Assembly: GCA_007695205.1 (NCBI GenBank)
Contig: REEF01000841.1
Coordinates: forward strand, 1-5,859
DNA from: Planctomycetaceae bacterium
GTDB taxonomy: Bacteria; Planctomycetota; Planctomycetia; Pirellulales; Pirellulaceae
Length of the DNA: 5,859 bases
Direction: 5' to 3'
The notes under the pieces were generated by a model. It was given only the letters and a program-made list of their open reading frames with translations. It was not told where the DNA came from and ran no database searches. The translations under genes and the position numbers were made by a program. How positions within the stretch are numbered: position 1 is the stretch's first letter; each line of letters opens with the position of its first letter. Positions 1 through 5,048 of this stretch are shown here, in pieces.

Positions 1-13
1 GTGGGCGTCGTAG

Positions 14-33
14 CCGAATTTGCCAAAATTCGG
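14..33. repeat. Short palindrome, 8-bp arms
   Basis: CCGAATTT (14-21) and AAATTCGG (26-33) are perfect reverse complements separated by GCCA. The element lies beyond the 3' end of the minus-strand zinc-ribbon gene. There is no T-run on either side, so a classical intrinsic terminator is not supported. A related string, GCCAAGATTC, recurs at 111-120 (compare GCCAAAATTC at 22-31), which hints at a dispersed intergenic repeat rather than a unique site. Function unknown. Confidence 0.5.
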
Positions 34-47
34 GGAAACGGATGTCG

Positions 48-61
48 TTCGTGGTTCGTGG
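48..61. repeat. Two tandem TTCGTGG heptamers
   Basis: TTCGTGG occurs at 48-54 and again directly at 55-61. Only two copies are present, but a second, different heptamer array begins 14 bp further on with the same 7-bp period. The stretch is non-coding and has no recognisable gene. Confidence 0.6.
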
Positions 62-74
62 TTTTCAGTACTCG

Positions 75-102
75 CTCCGACCTCCGACCTCCGACCTCCG
101 AC
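75..102. repeat. Four tandem CTCCGAC heptamers
   Basis: Four perfect copies of CTCCGAC run head to tail at 75-81, 82-88, 89-95 and 96-102. They sit about 28 bp past the stop codon of the minus-strand zinc-ribbon gene. The array could be a slippage-prone spacer repeat; nothing in the sequence shows a function. From memory, similar GGTCGGAG-type strings are frequent between planctomycete genes, but that was not checked here. Confidence 0.85.
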
Positions 103-129
103 GTTTCCTGGCCAAGATTCTGACAGAGC

Positions 130-693
130 CTAGCTGATGCCACTGCGGCGCGCGTAGTCCAACAGCAGGCGGGCGGCCCCTGCGGTTAGCCGAAGCTGTT
201 CGGCGGGAGATTGCGGGGGCGATACCAGCAGCAGAAACACCTTGGCCGGTTGATCATCGACCGCTTGAAAGTCAATGCCGTTTTGGGATCGAGCCGCCAA
301 TACCAGAGGTTCGTCGACCGCAGGATGGGTGATCAGCAGGACCGCCAAGCCGTGCTCGATGACTGCCGAAGTTTCGTCGGCATCGAAAAGAAAAGCTCGC
401 ACGAAGACCTCGCTCAGATGGTCGCTCAGCTTGTTCTCGAGCACCAACGCCTCGACCATTTCGATGATCGCCTGTTGGCTGGTTGTCGCTGCCAAGTCGG
501 ACACCACGGCGTCGGCGGCCCAGAGGTCGGCCGTATGTCGAGAAACGTCTTCCAGCAGTTCTTCCCACGCGCTGCAGATGGAACAGAAGTCTGGTTGTCC
601 ACCCCTCGTAGGAATCGATGAGCTGGCCTGGCCGCAGTGGGCACAACGGTGGGCCGATCGGAACGGGGGACGGACGGTCGTGGTAGTTGCCAT
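130..693 (-). CDS. Zinc-ribbon protein with degenerate PTS EIIA-Ntr-like domain
   Basis: Protein of 187 residues read from ATG at 693. The N-terminus carries two CxxC knuckles (C17/C20 and C37/C40), a likely structural zinc ribbon. Residues about 70-182 resemble the EIIA-Ntr/fructose EIIA fold: a leading SQQAIIEMVEAL helix, then EHGLAVLLITHPAVDEPLV, GIDFQAVDDQP and VFLLLVSPPQSPAEQL, which match the typical GIAIPHG, GVDFDAIDGQP and VFLLLAP segments of the family. The family's phospho-accepting His falls on a Leu (L119 or L120), so phosphotransfer by the usual route is unlikely. An upstream in-frame extension to 888 is open, but AGGAGG at 704-709 lies 10 nt before this ATG, which decides the start. 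The gene is divergent from the sigma/kinase cluster. A regulatory or binding role is inference. The zinc-ribbon call is firm; the EIIA call is good but made by eye. Confidence 0.75.
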   Translation of the reverse strand: MATTTTVRPPFRSAHRCAHCGQASSSIPTRGGQPDFCSICSAWEELLEDVSRHTADLWAADAVVSDLAATTSQQAIIEMVEALVLENKLSDHLSEVFVRAFLFDADETSAVIEHGLAVLLITHPAVDEPLVLAARSQNGIDFQAVDDQPAKVFLLLVSPPQSPAEQLRLTAGAARLLLDYARRSGIS

Positions 694-703
694 GGGGTTG
701 TTG

Positions 704-709
704 CCTCCT
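704..709 (-). promoter_or_regulatory. Shine-Dalgarno of the zinc-ribbon/EIIA-like gene
   Basis: The minus strand reads AGGAGG followed by 10 nt and ATG at 693. It is the strongest ribosome binding site in the window and favours ATG 693 over the longer open frame starting at 888. Confidence 0.7.
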
Positions 710-710
710 G

Positions 711-734
711 CCTGTTGGAATGCCTGTTGGAATG
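711..734. repeat. Perfect 12-bp tandem duplication
   Basis: CCTGTTGGAATG occurs at 711-722 and again at 723-734 with no mismatch. It lies immediately upstream of the AGGAGG of the minus-strand gene, in its leader or promoter. It may be a recent slippage duplication or a doubled binding site. Confidence 0.85.
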
Positions 735-959
735 GTGACAAGGCCGATGGTTGTTTTCCGGGCCGGTCACCTATAAAACTCGCAGCAAGAGCGGGAATCC
801 GCAAACAAATTTTCACTTTTTTTCGAAAATTATCCTCGAAAGGCATTTCAGCCGCGAGTTTAACAATGTTAGGCTGTGCTAATGACACGAAGGGGGAAGA
901 GGACGGCGGCTGTCCATACCTACGGCTCCGCAGTTTTCACGATCAAGGCGGGGCTCCCC

Positions 960-1652
960 ATGGGACAAAAAGAGCATTCATCGTATGGGCACGACGCGAA
1001 AAAAGACTCGAAATCACCAACCGGCGAAACGCCCACTCCAGAACCTGGCGGAAACGGGAAGGATCGAGCCAATCCCGATCCCTCAGACTCGCTGGAGTTT
1101 CAACAGTTCGTGAACCAGTGCATGCGCCAAATCGAAACGTTGATCTATTGGAAATACCCAGGGCTGGACGTTGCTGAAAAAGAAGATGTGTTCCAGGAGG
1201 TCATCCTGGCGCTCTGGAAGAGGAAAGAGAAGAACGGGCACCCTTTTTGGCTAGAGCTCGAGTCGTGCCGGTGCCTCGAGAGAAAGATCGCTGAAAACAA
1301 GTGCAATGATATCCTGAGGCGTGAGGCCAGCGAAAAAAGAAAACGAGAAGGCAAGCACCAACGAATACGCGCGAGCTTCTCGGTGTGGGAGCCACTTCCG
1401 GCCTGGAAACAGAAGGAGATCCAGGCGATCTGTCTGCGGACCGCCAGCAATTTGACGGAGGAGGATCGGTGGCTTTGGGAGCAATATGTAGAACATTACC
1501 CCCGATCAAGGCGAGGCAAACACCTCGCTGAAGTGACGGGTTTGCCTTATTCGTCACAAGAGATGAAGCGGAGGATCGCGAAGATCCGTAAACGCTTTCA
1601 AATAGACCTACGAGATGGAGGATACGATCTTGACCAGATCGCGAGAGAATAA
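960..1652 (+). CDS. ECF-type RNA polymerase sigma factor
   Basis: Read from ATG 960, the protein has 230 residues. Residues 1-44 are polar and low in complexity. Region 2 spans about 45-130, with E75-DVFQEVILALWKR corresponding to the polymerase-binding/-10 helix (family consensus DxxQEVFLxLW) and LERKIAENKCNDILRRE to the WLxxIARNxxIDxLR helix. Region 4 spans about 163-215, with LTEEDRWLWEQY and a helix-turn-helix around HLAEVTGLPYSSQEMKRRIAKIRKRF. It should recruit RNA polymerase to a specific promoter set. Start choice: an imperfect AAGGCGGGG at 945-953 precedes ATG 960; GTG 876 and ATG 882 are possible but add a tail unlike a sigma factor. The 3' end overlaps the kinase gene by 38 bp. No anti-sigma gene is visible, so control through the adjacent kinase is inferred, as in planctomycete sigma/kinase pairs. 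Divergence from canonical ECFs leaves the subgroup unassigned. Confidence 0.8.
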   Translation: MGQKEHSSYGHDAKKDSKSPTGETPTPEPGGNGKDRANPDPSDSLEFQQFVNQCMRQIETLIYWKYPGLDVAEKEDVFQEVILALWKRKEKNGHPFWLELESCRCLERKIAENKCNDILRREASEKRKREGKHQRIRASFSVWEPLPAWKQKEIQAICLRTASNLTEEDRWLWEQYVEHYPRSRRGKHLAEVTGLPYSSQEMKRRIAKIRKRFQIDLRDGGYDLDQIARE

Positions 1653-2949
1653 ATCTGTTGGCGACAACAAGCCGCCTGGCGATGGCGATGATATCGGGCA
1701 TCCCCACGACCCGTTTCTTGTTAGTGCCTATCGTGCCGCGACGATTCGGCACTCCGCTTCGCAAGACGACACCCACATCCTTCCTCGGCGACAGGAGGCC
1801 GCGTTCAGTCCTCGCCGCAAGTCGGAGGAGTATCTGTGCCGTCGGTATCAGGAGTTGAGTGAAGGCAACCTGCCGTCGGATATCTTTGATTTCCGCTTGA
1901 CGCGAAAACTGGGCGAAGGCGGGCAAGGTGTGGTGCGATCCTCGGAATGCCCCGGCAGTGACGGGTTCAGAAACGATCAACTGGCGCTGAAGATCTTTTC
2001 CCCTCGTCTGTATCCGTCCGTCGAACGTTACGAGGCGGACATGCATCGCATGGGGCGAGTCGCGTCGATCATCGCCGGAATCGATCAAGGCAATATCCTG
2101 ACCGTCCAGCAGTTTCAATCGTTGGACGGGATTCGCCTGATGTTGATGAAGCAGGTGGACGGCTACGACCTACGGCATTTGATGGACCCCTGGTCGGTCC
2201 ATCGAGTTCGCGAGGCGCGGCCGGATCTGTTGCGGGAGATCACCGCATCGATTGTCAGTCTGGGGCCTGTCCAGACTCGATTCCTGCCGGGTGCGGCGCT
2301 GACGATCGCTCGAAAATGCCTGGCGGCCTTGATCCGCATGCACGCCTCGGGGGTTGTCTATGGTGATCTGAAGCCATCGAATATCATGCTCACGCCGTAC
2401 GGCGAGGTGAAAATCGTGGACATTGGGTCGGCGTTCGAAGTCGCCGCGACGCGTTTCCCGTTCTTTTGCACGCCTGAGTATGCGGCACCGGAAGTGTTGC
2501 AGCACGGCGAATGCACCGAACGCAGCGACCTGGCCAGTCTGGGCTACGTTTTTATCGAGATGCTGTTGGGGCGCCCCGTGTTCAGCGCATTGCCCCGACG
2601 ACTGCGTACGGAGTTTTCCATGCCTCAAGAGGCCACGACTGGAATAGCCACCGACCCCGATCCACGTTTGATCGAAGAAAAGTGTTCGCTGCCGGAGCGA
2701 TTATGGGATCTGTTGCCGACGTACAGTCGCACGCTGATCGAATTCTTGAAAAGAATGGTCGCTGCGCGGCCCGAAGATCGTTGGCCGGATGCAGTGCAAG
2801 CCGAGGTGAACGGGCAATTCGGAGCGTATGCATATTACCAAGAGTTGGTTCGCAGCGGTCTGGATATGCAGTACGAACACGAATTCCGTATCTGGTTCAA
2901 TGCACTGGGACCGAACCAGTGTCACTGCGAATCTGTGACAACTTCCTGA
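1615..2949 (+). CDS. Soluble Hanks-type Ser/Thr protein kinase
   Basis: Protein of 444 residues from ATG 1615. An N-terminal region of about 90 residues has no recognised domain. The kinase domain follows: glycine loop GEGGQGVV at 100-107, ATP-anchoring lysine in LALKIF (K126), catalytic loop YGDLKPSN at 249-256 (D251, K253, N256), metal-binding DIG at 269-271 in place of DFG, APE at 291-293, SDLASLG with D305, and the closing Arg segment ARPEDRW near 384-390. The residues for catalysis are present, so it is probably active, but HRD is YGD (a non-RD kinase). A long insert (about 191-227) lies before the catalytic loop. No membrane segment, PASTA, TPR or WD region is present, so it should be cytosolic. 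The gene overlaps the sigma-factor gene, implying coupling; the sigma factor or its partner is the obvious candidate substrate (inference). A TTG start at 1630 preceded by GGAGG is a serious alternative. Confidence 0.9.
   Translation: MEDTILTRSRENKSVGDNKPPGDGDDIGHPHDPFLVSAYRAATIRHSASQDDTHILPRRQEAAFSPRRKSEEYLCRRYQELSEGNLPSDIFDFRLTRKLGEGGQGVVRSSECPGSDGFRNDQLALKIFSPRLYPSVERYEADMHRMGRVASIIAGIDQGNILTVQQFQSLDGIRLMLMKQVDGYDLRHLMDPWSVHRVREARPDLLREITASIVSLGPVQTRFLPGAALTIARKCLAALIRMHASGVVYGDLKPSNIMLTPYGEVKIVDIGSAFEVAATRFPFFCTPEYAAPEVLQHGECTERSDLASLGYVFIEMLLGRPVFSALPRRLRTEFSMPQEATTGIATDPDPRLIEEKCSLPERLWDLLPTYSRTLIEFLKRMVAARPEDRWPDAVQAEVNGQFGAYAYYQELVRSGLDMQYEHEFRIWFNALGPNQCHCESVTTS
1617..1621 (+). promoter_or_regulatory. 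GGAGG ribosome binding site inside the sigma-factor gene
   Basis: GGAGG overlaps the last base of ATG 1615 and stands 8 nt before an in-frame TTG at 1630. ATG 1615 itself has no Shine-Dalgarno at a normal distance. The site therefore supports initiation of the kinase at TTG 1630 (439 residues, beginning MTRSREN), still inside the sigma-factor gene. Confidence 0.5.
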
Positions 2950-2966
2950 CCGATGCGTTGTGAGAC

Positions 2967-3497
2967 ATGGGAATGAGCCCCGACCAGCAACTCGAATCAC
3001 CCGCCCATACCGCGTATTGTTTTTCAGCCGAAGACCTGCACGACACGGCACGCTTGGGCGCCGCGCTGGCGACGGTCCTGCCGCCGGGTACGACTGTCGC
3101 GCTGGTGGGTACCTTGGGCGCGGGGAAAACCAATCTGGTCCAAGCGATCGCTACGGCCAGCGGGATCCCCGACGGGACGGTCACCAGCCCGACCTTTGTC
3201 CTGTGCCAACCGCACGAAGGGACTCGGACGTTGTACCATCTGGACGCCTACCGACTGAAGGACGAGGACGAATTCCTGGAACTGGGGCCGGAAGAGTACT
3301 TTGAATCCGATGGCTTGACCCTGATCGAATGGGCCGACCGCGTCGAAGGCTGCCTGCCCGACCAACGTGTGGAGATCCGGATCGAAGTCACGGGCGAACA
3401 ATCGCGGCAGTTCCAAATCATCCCCGTGGGGGCTCGCTATCAATCCATCCTCGGACCGCTACGACAGATACTGGAAAAGGCGGCGGATCTCGGTTAA
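2967..3497 (+). CDS. tsaE: TsaE, tRNA t6A37 biosynthesis ATPase
   Basis: Protein of 176 residues. TsaE is the P-loop ATPase that works with TsaD and TsaB to make threonylcarbamoyladenosine at position 37 of ANN-decoding tRNAs in the cytoplasm. Visible marks are the Walker A motif GTLGAGKT (48-55), the switch-like VTSPTF (72-77), the LYHLDAYRL segment (89-97, Walker B Asp D93) and IEWADR (120-125), all in family order. The length is slightly above the usual 150-160 because of an N-terminal tail of about 15 residues. It starts 17 bp after the kinase stop with no clear Shine-Dalgarno, so translational coupling to the kinase is likely. A second ATG at 2973 is equally possible. The tsaB/tsaD partners are not in this window. 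Confidence 0.93.
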   Translation: MGMSPDQQLESPAHTAYCFSAEDLHDTARLGAALATVLPPGTTVALVGTLGAGKTNLVQAIATASGIPDGTVTSPTFVLCQPHEGTRTLYHLDAYRLKDEDEFLELGPEEYFESDGLTLIEWADRVEGCLPDQRVEIRIEVTGEQSRQFQIIPVGARYQSILGPLRQILEKAADLG

Positions 3498-3555
3498 ACT
3501 CGATGAATTATCCGCGCTCCGATCAGGAGTGTTTTCGGGGTTCTGAAGAGAAAGC

Positions 3556-3559
3556 GAGG
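3556..3559 (+). promoter_or_regulatory. GAGG ribosome binding site for a GTG start
   Basis: GAGG lies 6 nt upstream of GTG 3566. No ATG sits nearby in this frame until M6, and the GTG start is required to include the twin-arginine motif, so this site supports GTG initiation of the cupin gene. Confidence 0.55.
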
Positions 3560-3565
3560 TAGACC

Positions 3566-4264
3566 GTGGACCGACGATCGATGCTCAAGACCAGTGGTAC
3601 ACTGGCCGGATTGGCGGCATTACAGCAAACAGCGTCCGGCGAACAACCGGGGAGCCAGCAGGTCGAGCTGACCTTCGACAACGCCGATTTCTACGACGCG
3701 GAGGGGAATTTCCTGGAGGATCGCGCTCGGCAAGCCGTGCTGCGGTTGTGCCAGCATCACGGGTACCCGATCTTCCCCGAGTTTGCAGAGAATCTCTGGA
3801 TCACCGACTATGGCGTCGGCAAATTCGCCGAGATGGGATTGGCCGCGTACGTGTTCGTCAACAACGAGGAAGACCGCTACATGATGCTGGACCTCTTCCT
3901 GCTGCCCAACCAGATGCTGCCCGAGCATTGGCATATCGCCGCCGAGGATAATCCGGCCAAGATGGAAGGCTGGTTGGTCCGCTGGGGAATCAGTCACCTG
4001 GTCGGGATCGGGGAACCGAATCTGCGTCCCGAAGTGGTCGTGCCTGCGTGCCATTGGGACGGCCGGGTCACGACCGAGCACGCGGTGGTCGGCACGCCGG
4101 GCACATTCGTTCCGCTGGGCAAAGTCGAATCCAGGCATTGGCAATTCGGCGGTCCCGAAGGCGGCATTGTCACCGAAGTCGCCAATGTCCACACCAACTC
4201 GGGCGTACGCCACAGCGATCCCAAACTGAACGAATTCTTCCTGAAGATGGTCGGCGCCGCCTGA
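3566..4264 (+). CDS. Tat-signal D-lyxose ketol-isomerase-like cupin
   Basis: Protein of 232 residues from GTG 3566. The N-terminus, MDRRSMLKTSGTLAGLAALQ, is a twin-arginine signal (RRSMLK against the S/TRRxFLK consensus) with a short, rather weak hydrophobic stretch. The remainder matches the D-lyxose isomerase cupin family, which interconverts D-lyxose and D-xylulose: ENLWITDYGVGKFAEMGL (76-92) corresponds to the family's ITDFGxGxFxxxGL segment. Metal ligands are visible as H121-x-H123, E134 (11 residues on) and H191, with K132 also placed as in the family. The C-terminal TEVANVHTNSGVRHSDP (203-219) matches the family's GEVSSVNDDxxDNRF region, though not closely. Catalysis is plausible but the substrate is not proven. 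Known family members are cytoplasmic, so the export signal is the odd point. It lies 68 bp after tsaE, so it may share that transcript or have its own promoter. Confidence 0.82.
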   Translation: MDRRSMLKTSGTLAGLAALQQTASGEQPGSQQVELTFDNADFYDAEGNFLEDRARQAVLRLCQHHGYPIFPEFAENLWITDYGVGKFAEMGLAAYVFVNNEEDRYMMLDLFLLPNQMLPEHWHIAAEDNPAKMEGWLVRWGISHLVGIGEPNLRPEVVVPACHWDGRVTTEHAVVGTPGTFVPLGKVESRHWQFGGPEGGIVTEVANVHTNSGVRHSDPKLNEFFLKMVGAA

Positions 4265-4310
4265 CCGCGATGCGGCGCTGAGCATCGGCGTTGGGGAGAT
4301 GGCGGGGCGC

Positions 4311-4387
4311 AAGGGGTCGGGAGTCGTTTTCGGGCAAAGCGTGTTCCATAGAGATCGTCGTCGGCCGAAAACGACTCCCGACCCCTT
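4311..4387. repeat. Perfect 23-bp inverted repeat, 31-nt loop
   Basis: The left arm is 4311-4333 and begins AAGGGGTCGGGAGTCG. The right arm is 4365-4387 and is its exact reverse complement, ending ACTCCCGACCCCTT. The loop is 4334-4364. It lies between the convergent cupin gene and the endonuclease remnant, so it could act as a bidirectional terminator, although no T-run follows on either strand. The GGGGTCGGGAGTCG core also resembles REP-type mobile hairpins associated with RAYT (TnpA-REP) transposases. That link is from memory and no transposase is present here. Confidence 0.85.
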
Positions 4388-4410
4388 TCCCGGTCACAAA
4401 CCTTTGCCGA

Positions 4411-4717
4411 TCATTTGGTCCGTCCTTTCTTGCCATTGACGTGGGACTGAACCTTTCCATAAAGCGAATCCGCAAGTTGTTCGAATGACAGATTCGGATC
4501 CGGAGAAACGAAACGTCCCAACGGACCCGTTTGACGCGAAGACATCAAGAAGCAAGCGGAATCATAAAGTAGATCGTGGACAACGTTCAAGCATCAAAAG
4601 GTATCCAAGCCATGGTCGATCCAGCATCGGAAATGCGCCCTCGCGGTAGGCCGTCCAGATGTCTTGTGCGGTGCCAATGGCCTCTTCCGAACGATTGTTG
4701 AAATTGTTGCCAGAGGT
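4411..4717 (-). pseudogene. XhoI/PaeR7I-family restriction endonuclease remnant
   Basis: Two pieces of one protein lie in different minus-strand frames. The upstream piece (4717 down to about 4570) reads TSGNNFNNRSEEAIGT, then DIWTAYREGAF and RPWLGYLLMLERCPRST, which match the XhoI/PaeR7I nuclease family (CTCGAG cutters) as I recall it. It meets a TGA at 4562-4564. Shifting frame at that point, the downstream piece (about 4572-4411) continues LLYDSACFLMSSRQTGPLGR, then NLSFEQLADSL, to its own TGA at 4411-4413, resembling the family C-terminus. About 30-40 family residues between the pieces are missing, as is the N-terminal part before SGNNFNN. It is therefore an internally deleted, frameshifted non-functional gene, directly behind the methyltransferase fragment. 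The family call is made by eye. Confidence 0.72.
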
Positions 4718-4736
4718 ATGCACGCAATCATGTGGT

Positions 4737-5042
4737 TTAGCATAAGTCGAATATCTCCAATCTGGCATGCGAAAAGAGTGCACCCGTCTTTTCTGAAATG
4801 CGTTGCCGAGCGAGACACACGTAATGGTGGTCGATTTCATACCCAACACTGTTTCGACCGGATGCGATGGCTGCAATCGTTGTGGTACTTGTGCCCGAAA
4901 ACGGGTCAAGAACAGTATCTCCGACGAAACTAAACATGCGAATCAACCGGTCGGCTAAGGCCAACGGGAATGGTGCTGGATGAAGTGGACCCCCTCTGAA
5001 ATGCGCTGCTGGACGACGGCTGAACACCCGTCCGCATGACAA
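4737..5042 (-). pseudogene. DNA methyltransferase C-terminal fragment
   Basis: About 100 residues carry the C-terminal part of a beta-class (motif IV before motif I) N4-cytosine/N6-adenine DNA methyltransferase. Present are PLHPAPFPLALADRLIRMFS (motif X region), GDTVLDPFSGTSTT (motif I, AdoMet binding), GRNSVGYEID (motifs II/III) and a natural-looking end TGALFSHARLEIF before TAA 4737-4739. The catalytic DPPY/SPPY motif and the target-recognition domain, which should precede these, are absent: upstream in frame is only a TGA at 5049-5051, which is the stop of the BNR gene. A TTG at 5042 opens the frame but is unlikely to be a real start. The fragment lacks the catalytic half and is called a pseudogene. 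Its GC is visibly lower than that of the flanking genes. Confidence 0.82.
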
Positions 5043-5048
5043 AGGGGA

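Larger units (their letters stand above)
694..959. other. Divergent intergenic region with AT-rich core
   Basis: This 266-bp region separates the divergent zinc-ribbon gene and the sigma-factor gene, so both promoters should lie here. It contains the 12-bp duplication, a TATAAA at 772-777 preceded by TTGTTT at 751-756 with a suboptimal 15-bp spacer, a T-tract at 817-823, and the palindrome TTTTCGAAAA at 820-829. No promoter is convincing enough to call separately. Open frames that cross it on either strand look like run-through rather than genes. Confidence 0.5.

Noticed and set aside
751..777. Sigma-70-type promoter (TTGTTT and TATAAA) for the sigma-factor gene
   Set aside because: Spacer is only 15 bp and the -35 match is weak; kept only as a remark in the intergenic entry.
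694..888. In-frame N-terminal extension of the zinc-ribbon gene up to a GTG at 888
   Set aside because: The added 65 residues show no domain, cross the AT-rich divergent region, and ignore the AGGAGG placed before ATG 693.
275..1177. Long plus-strand open frame of 300 codons
   Set aside because: It runs antisense to the zinc-ribbon gene and out of frame into the sigma-factor gene; composition is Ser/Arg rich with no recognisable motif. Typical antisense shadow in GC-rich DNA.
1201..2118. Minus-strand open frame of 305 codons opposite the sigma factor and kinase
   Set aside because: The opposite strand carries clear sigma and kinase motifs over the same bases; this frame has none.
4311..4387. 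Intrinsic terminator call for the hairpin
   Set aside because: No T-run follows on either strand and the 31-nt loop is long, so it is reported as an inverted repeat with possible terminator function.
4291..4488. Small plus-strand open frame of 65 codons
   Set aside because: It passes through both arms of the 23-bp inverted repeat and is antisense to the endonuclease remnant; no ribosome site and no homology recognised.
4664..4933. Plus-strand open frame of 89 codons
   Set aside because: It is antisense to the methyltransferase and endonuclease fragments, whose motifs are unmistakable on the minus strand.
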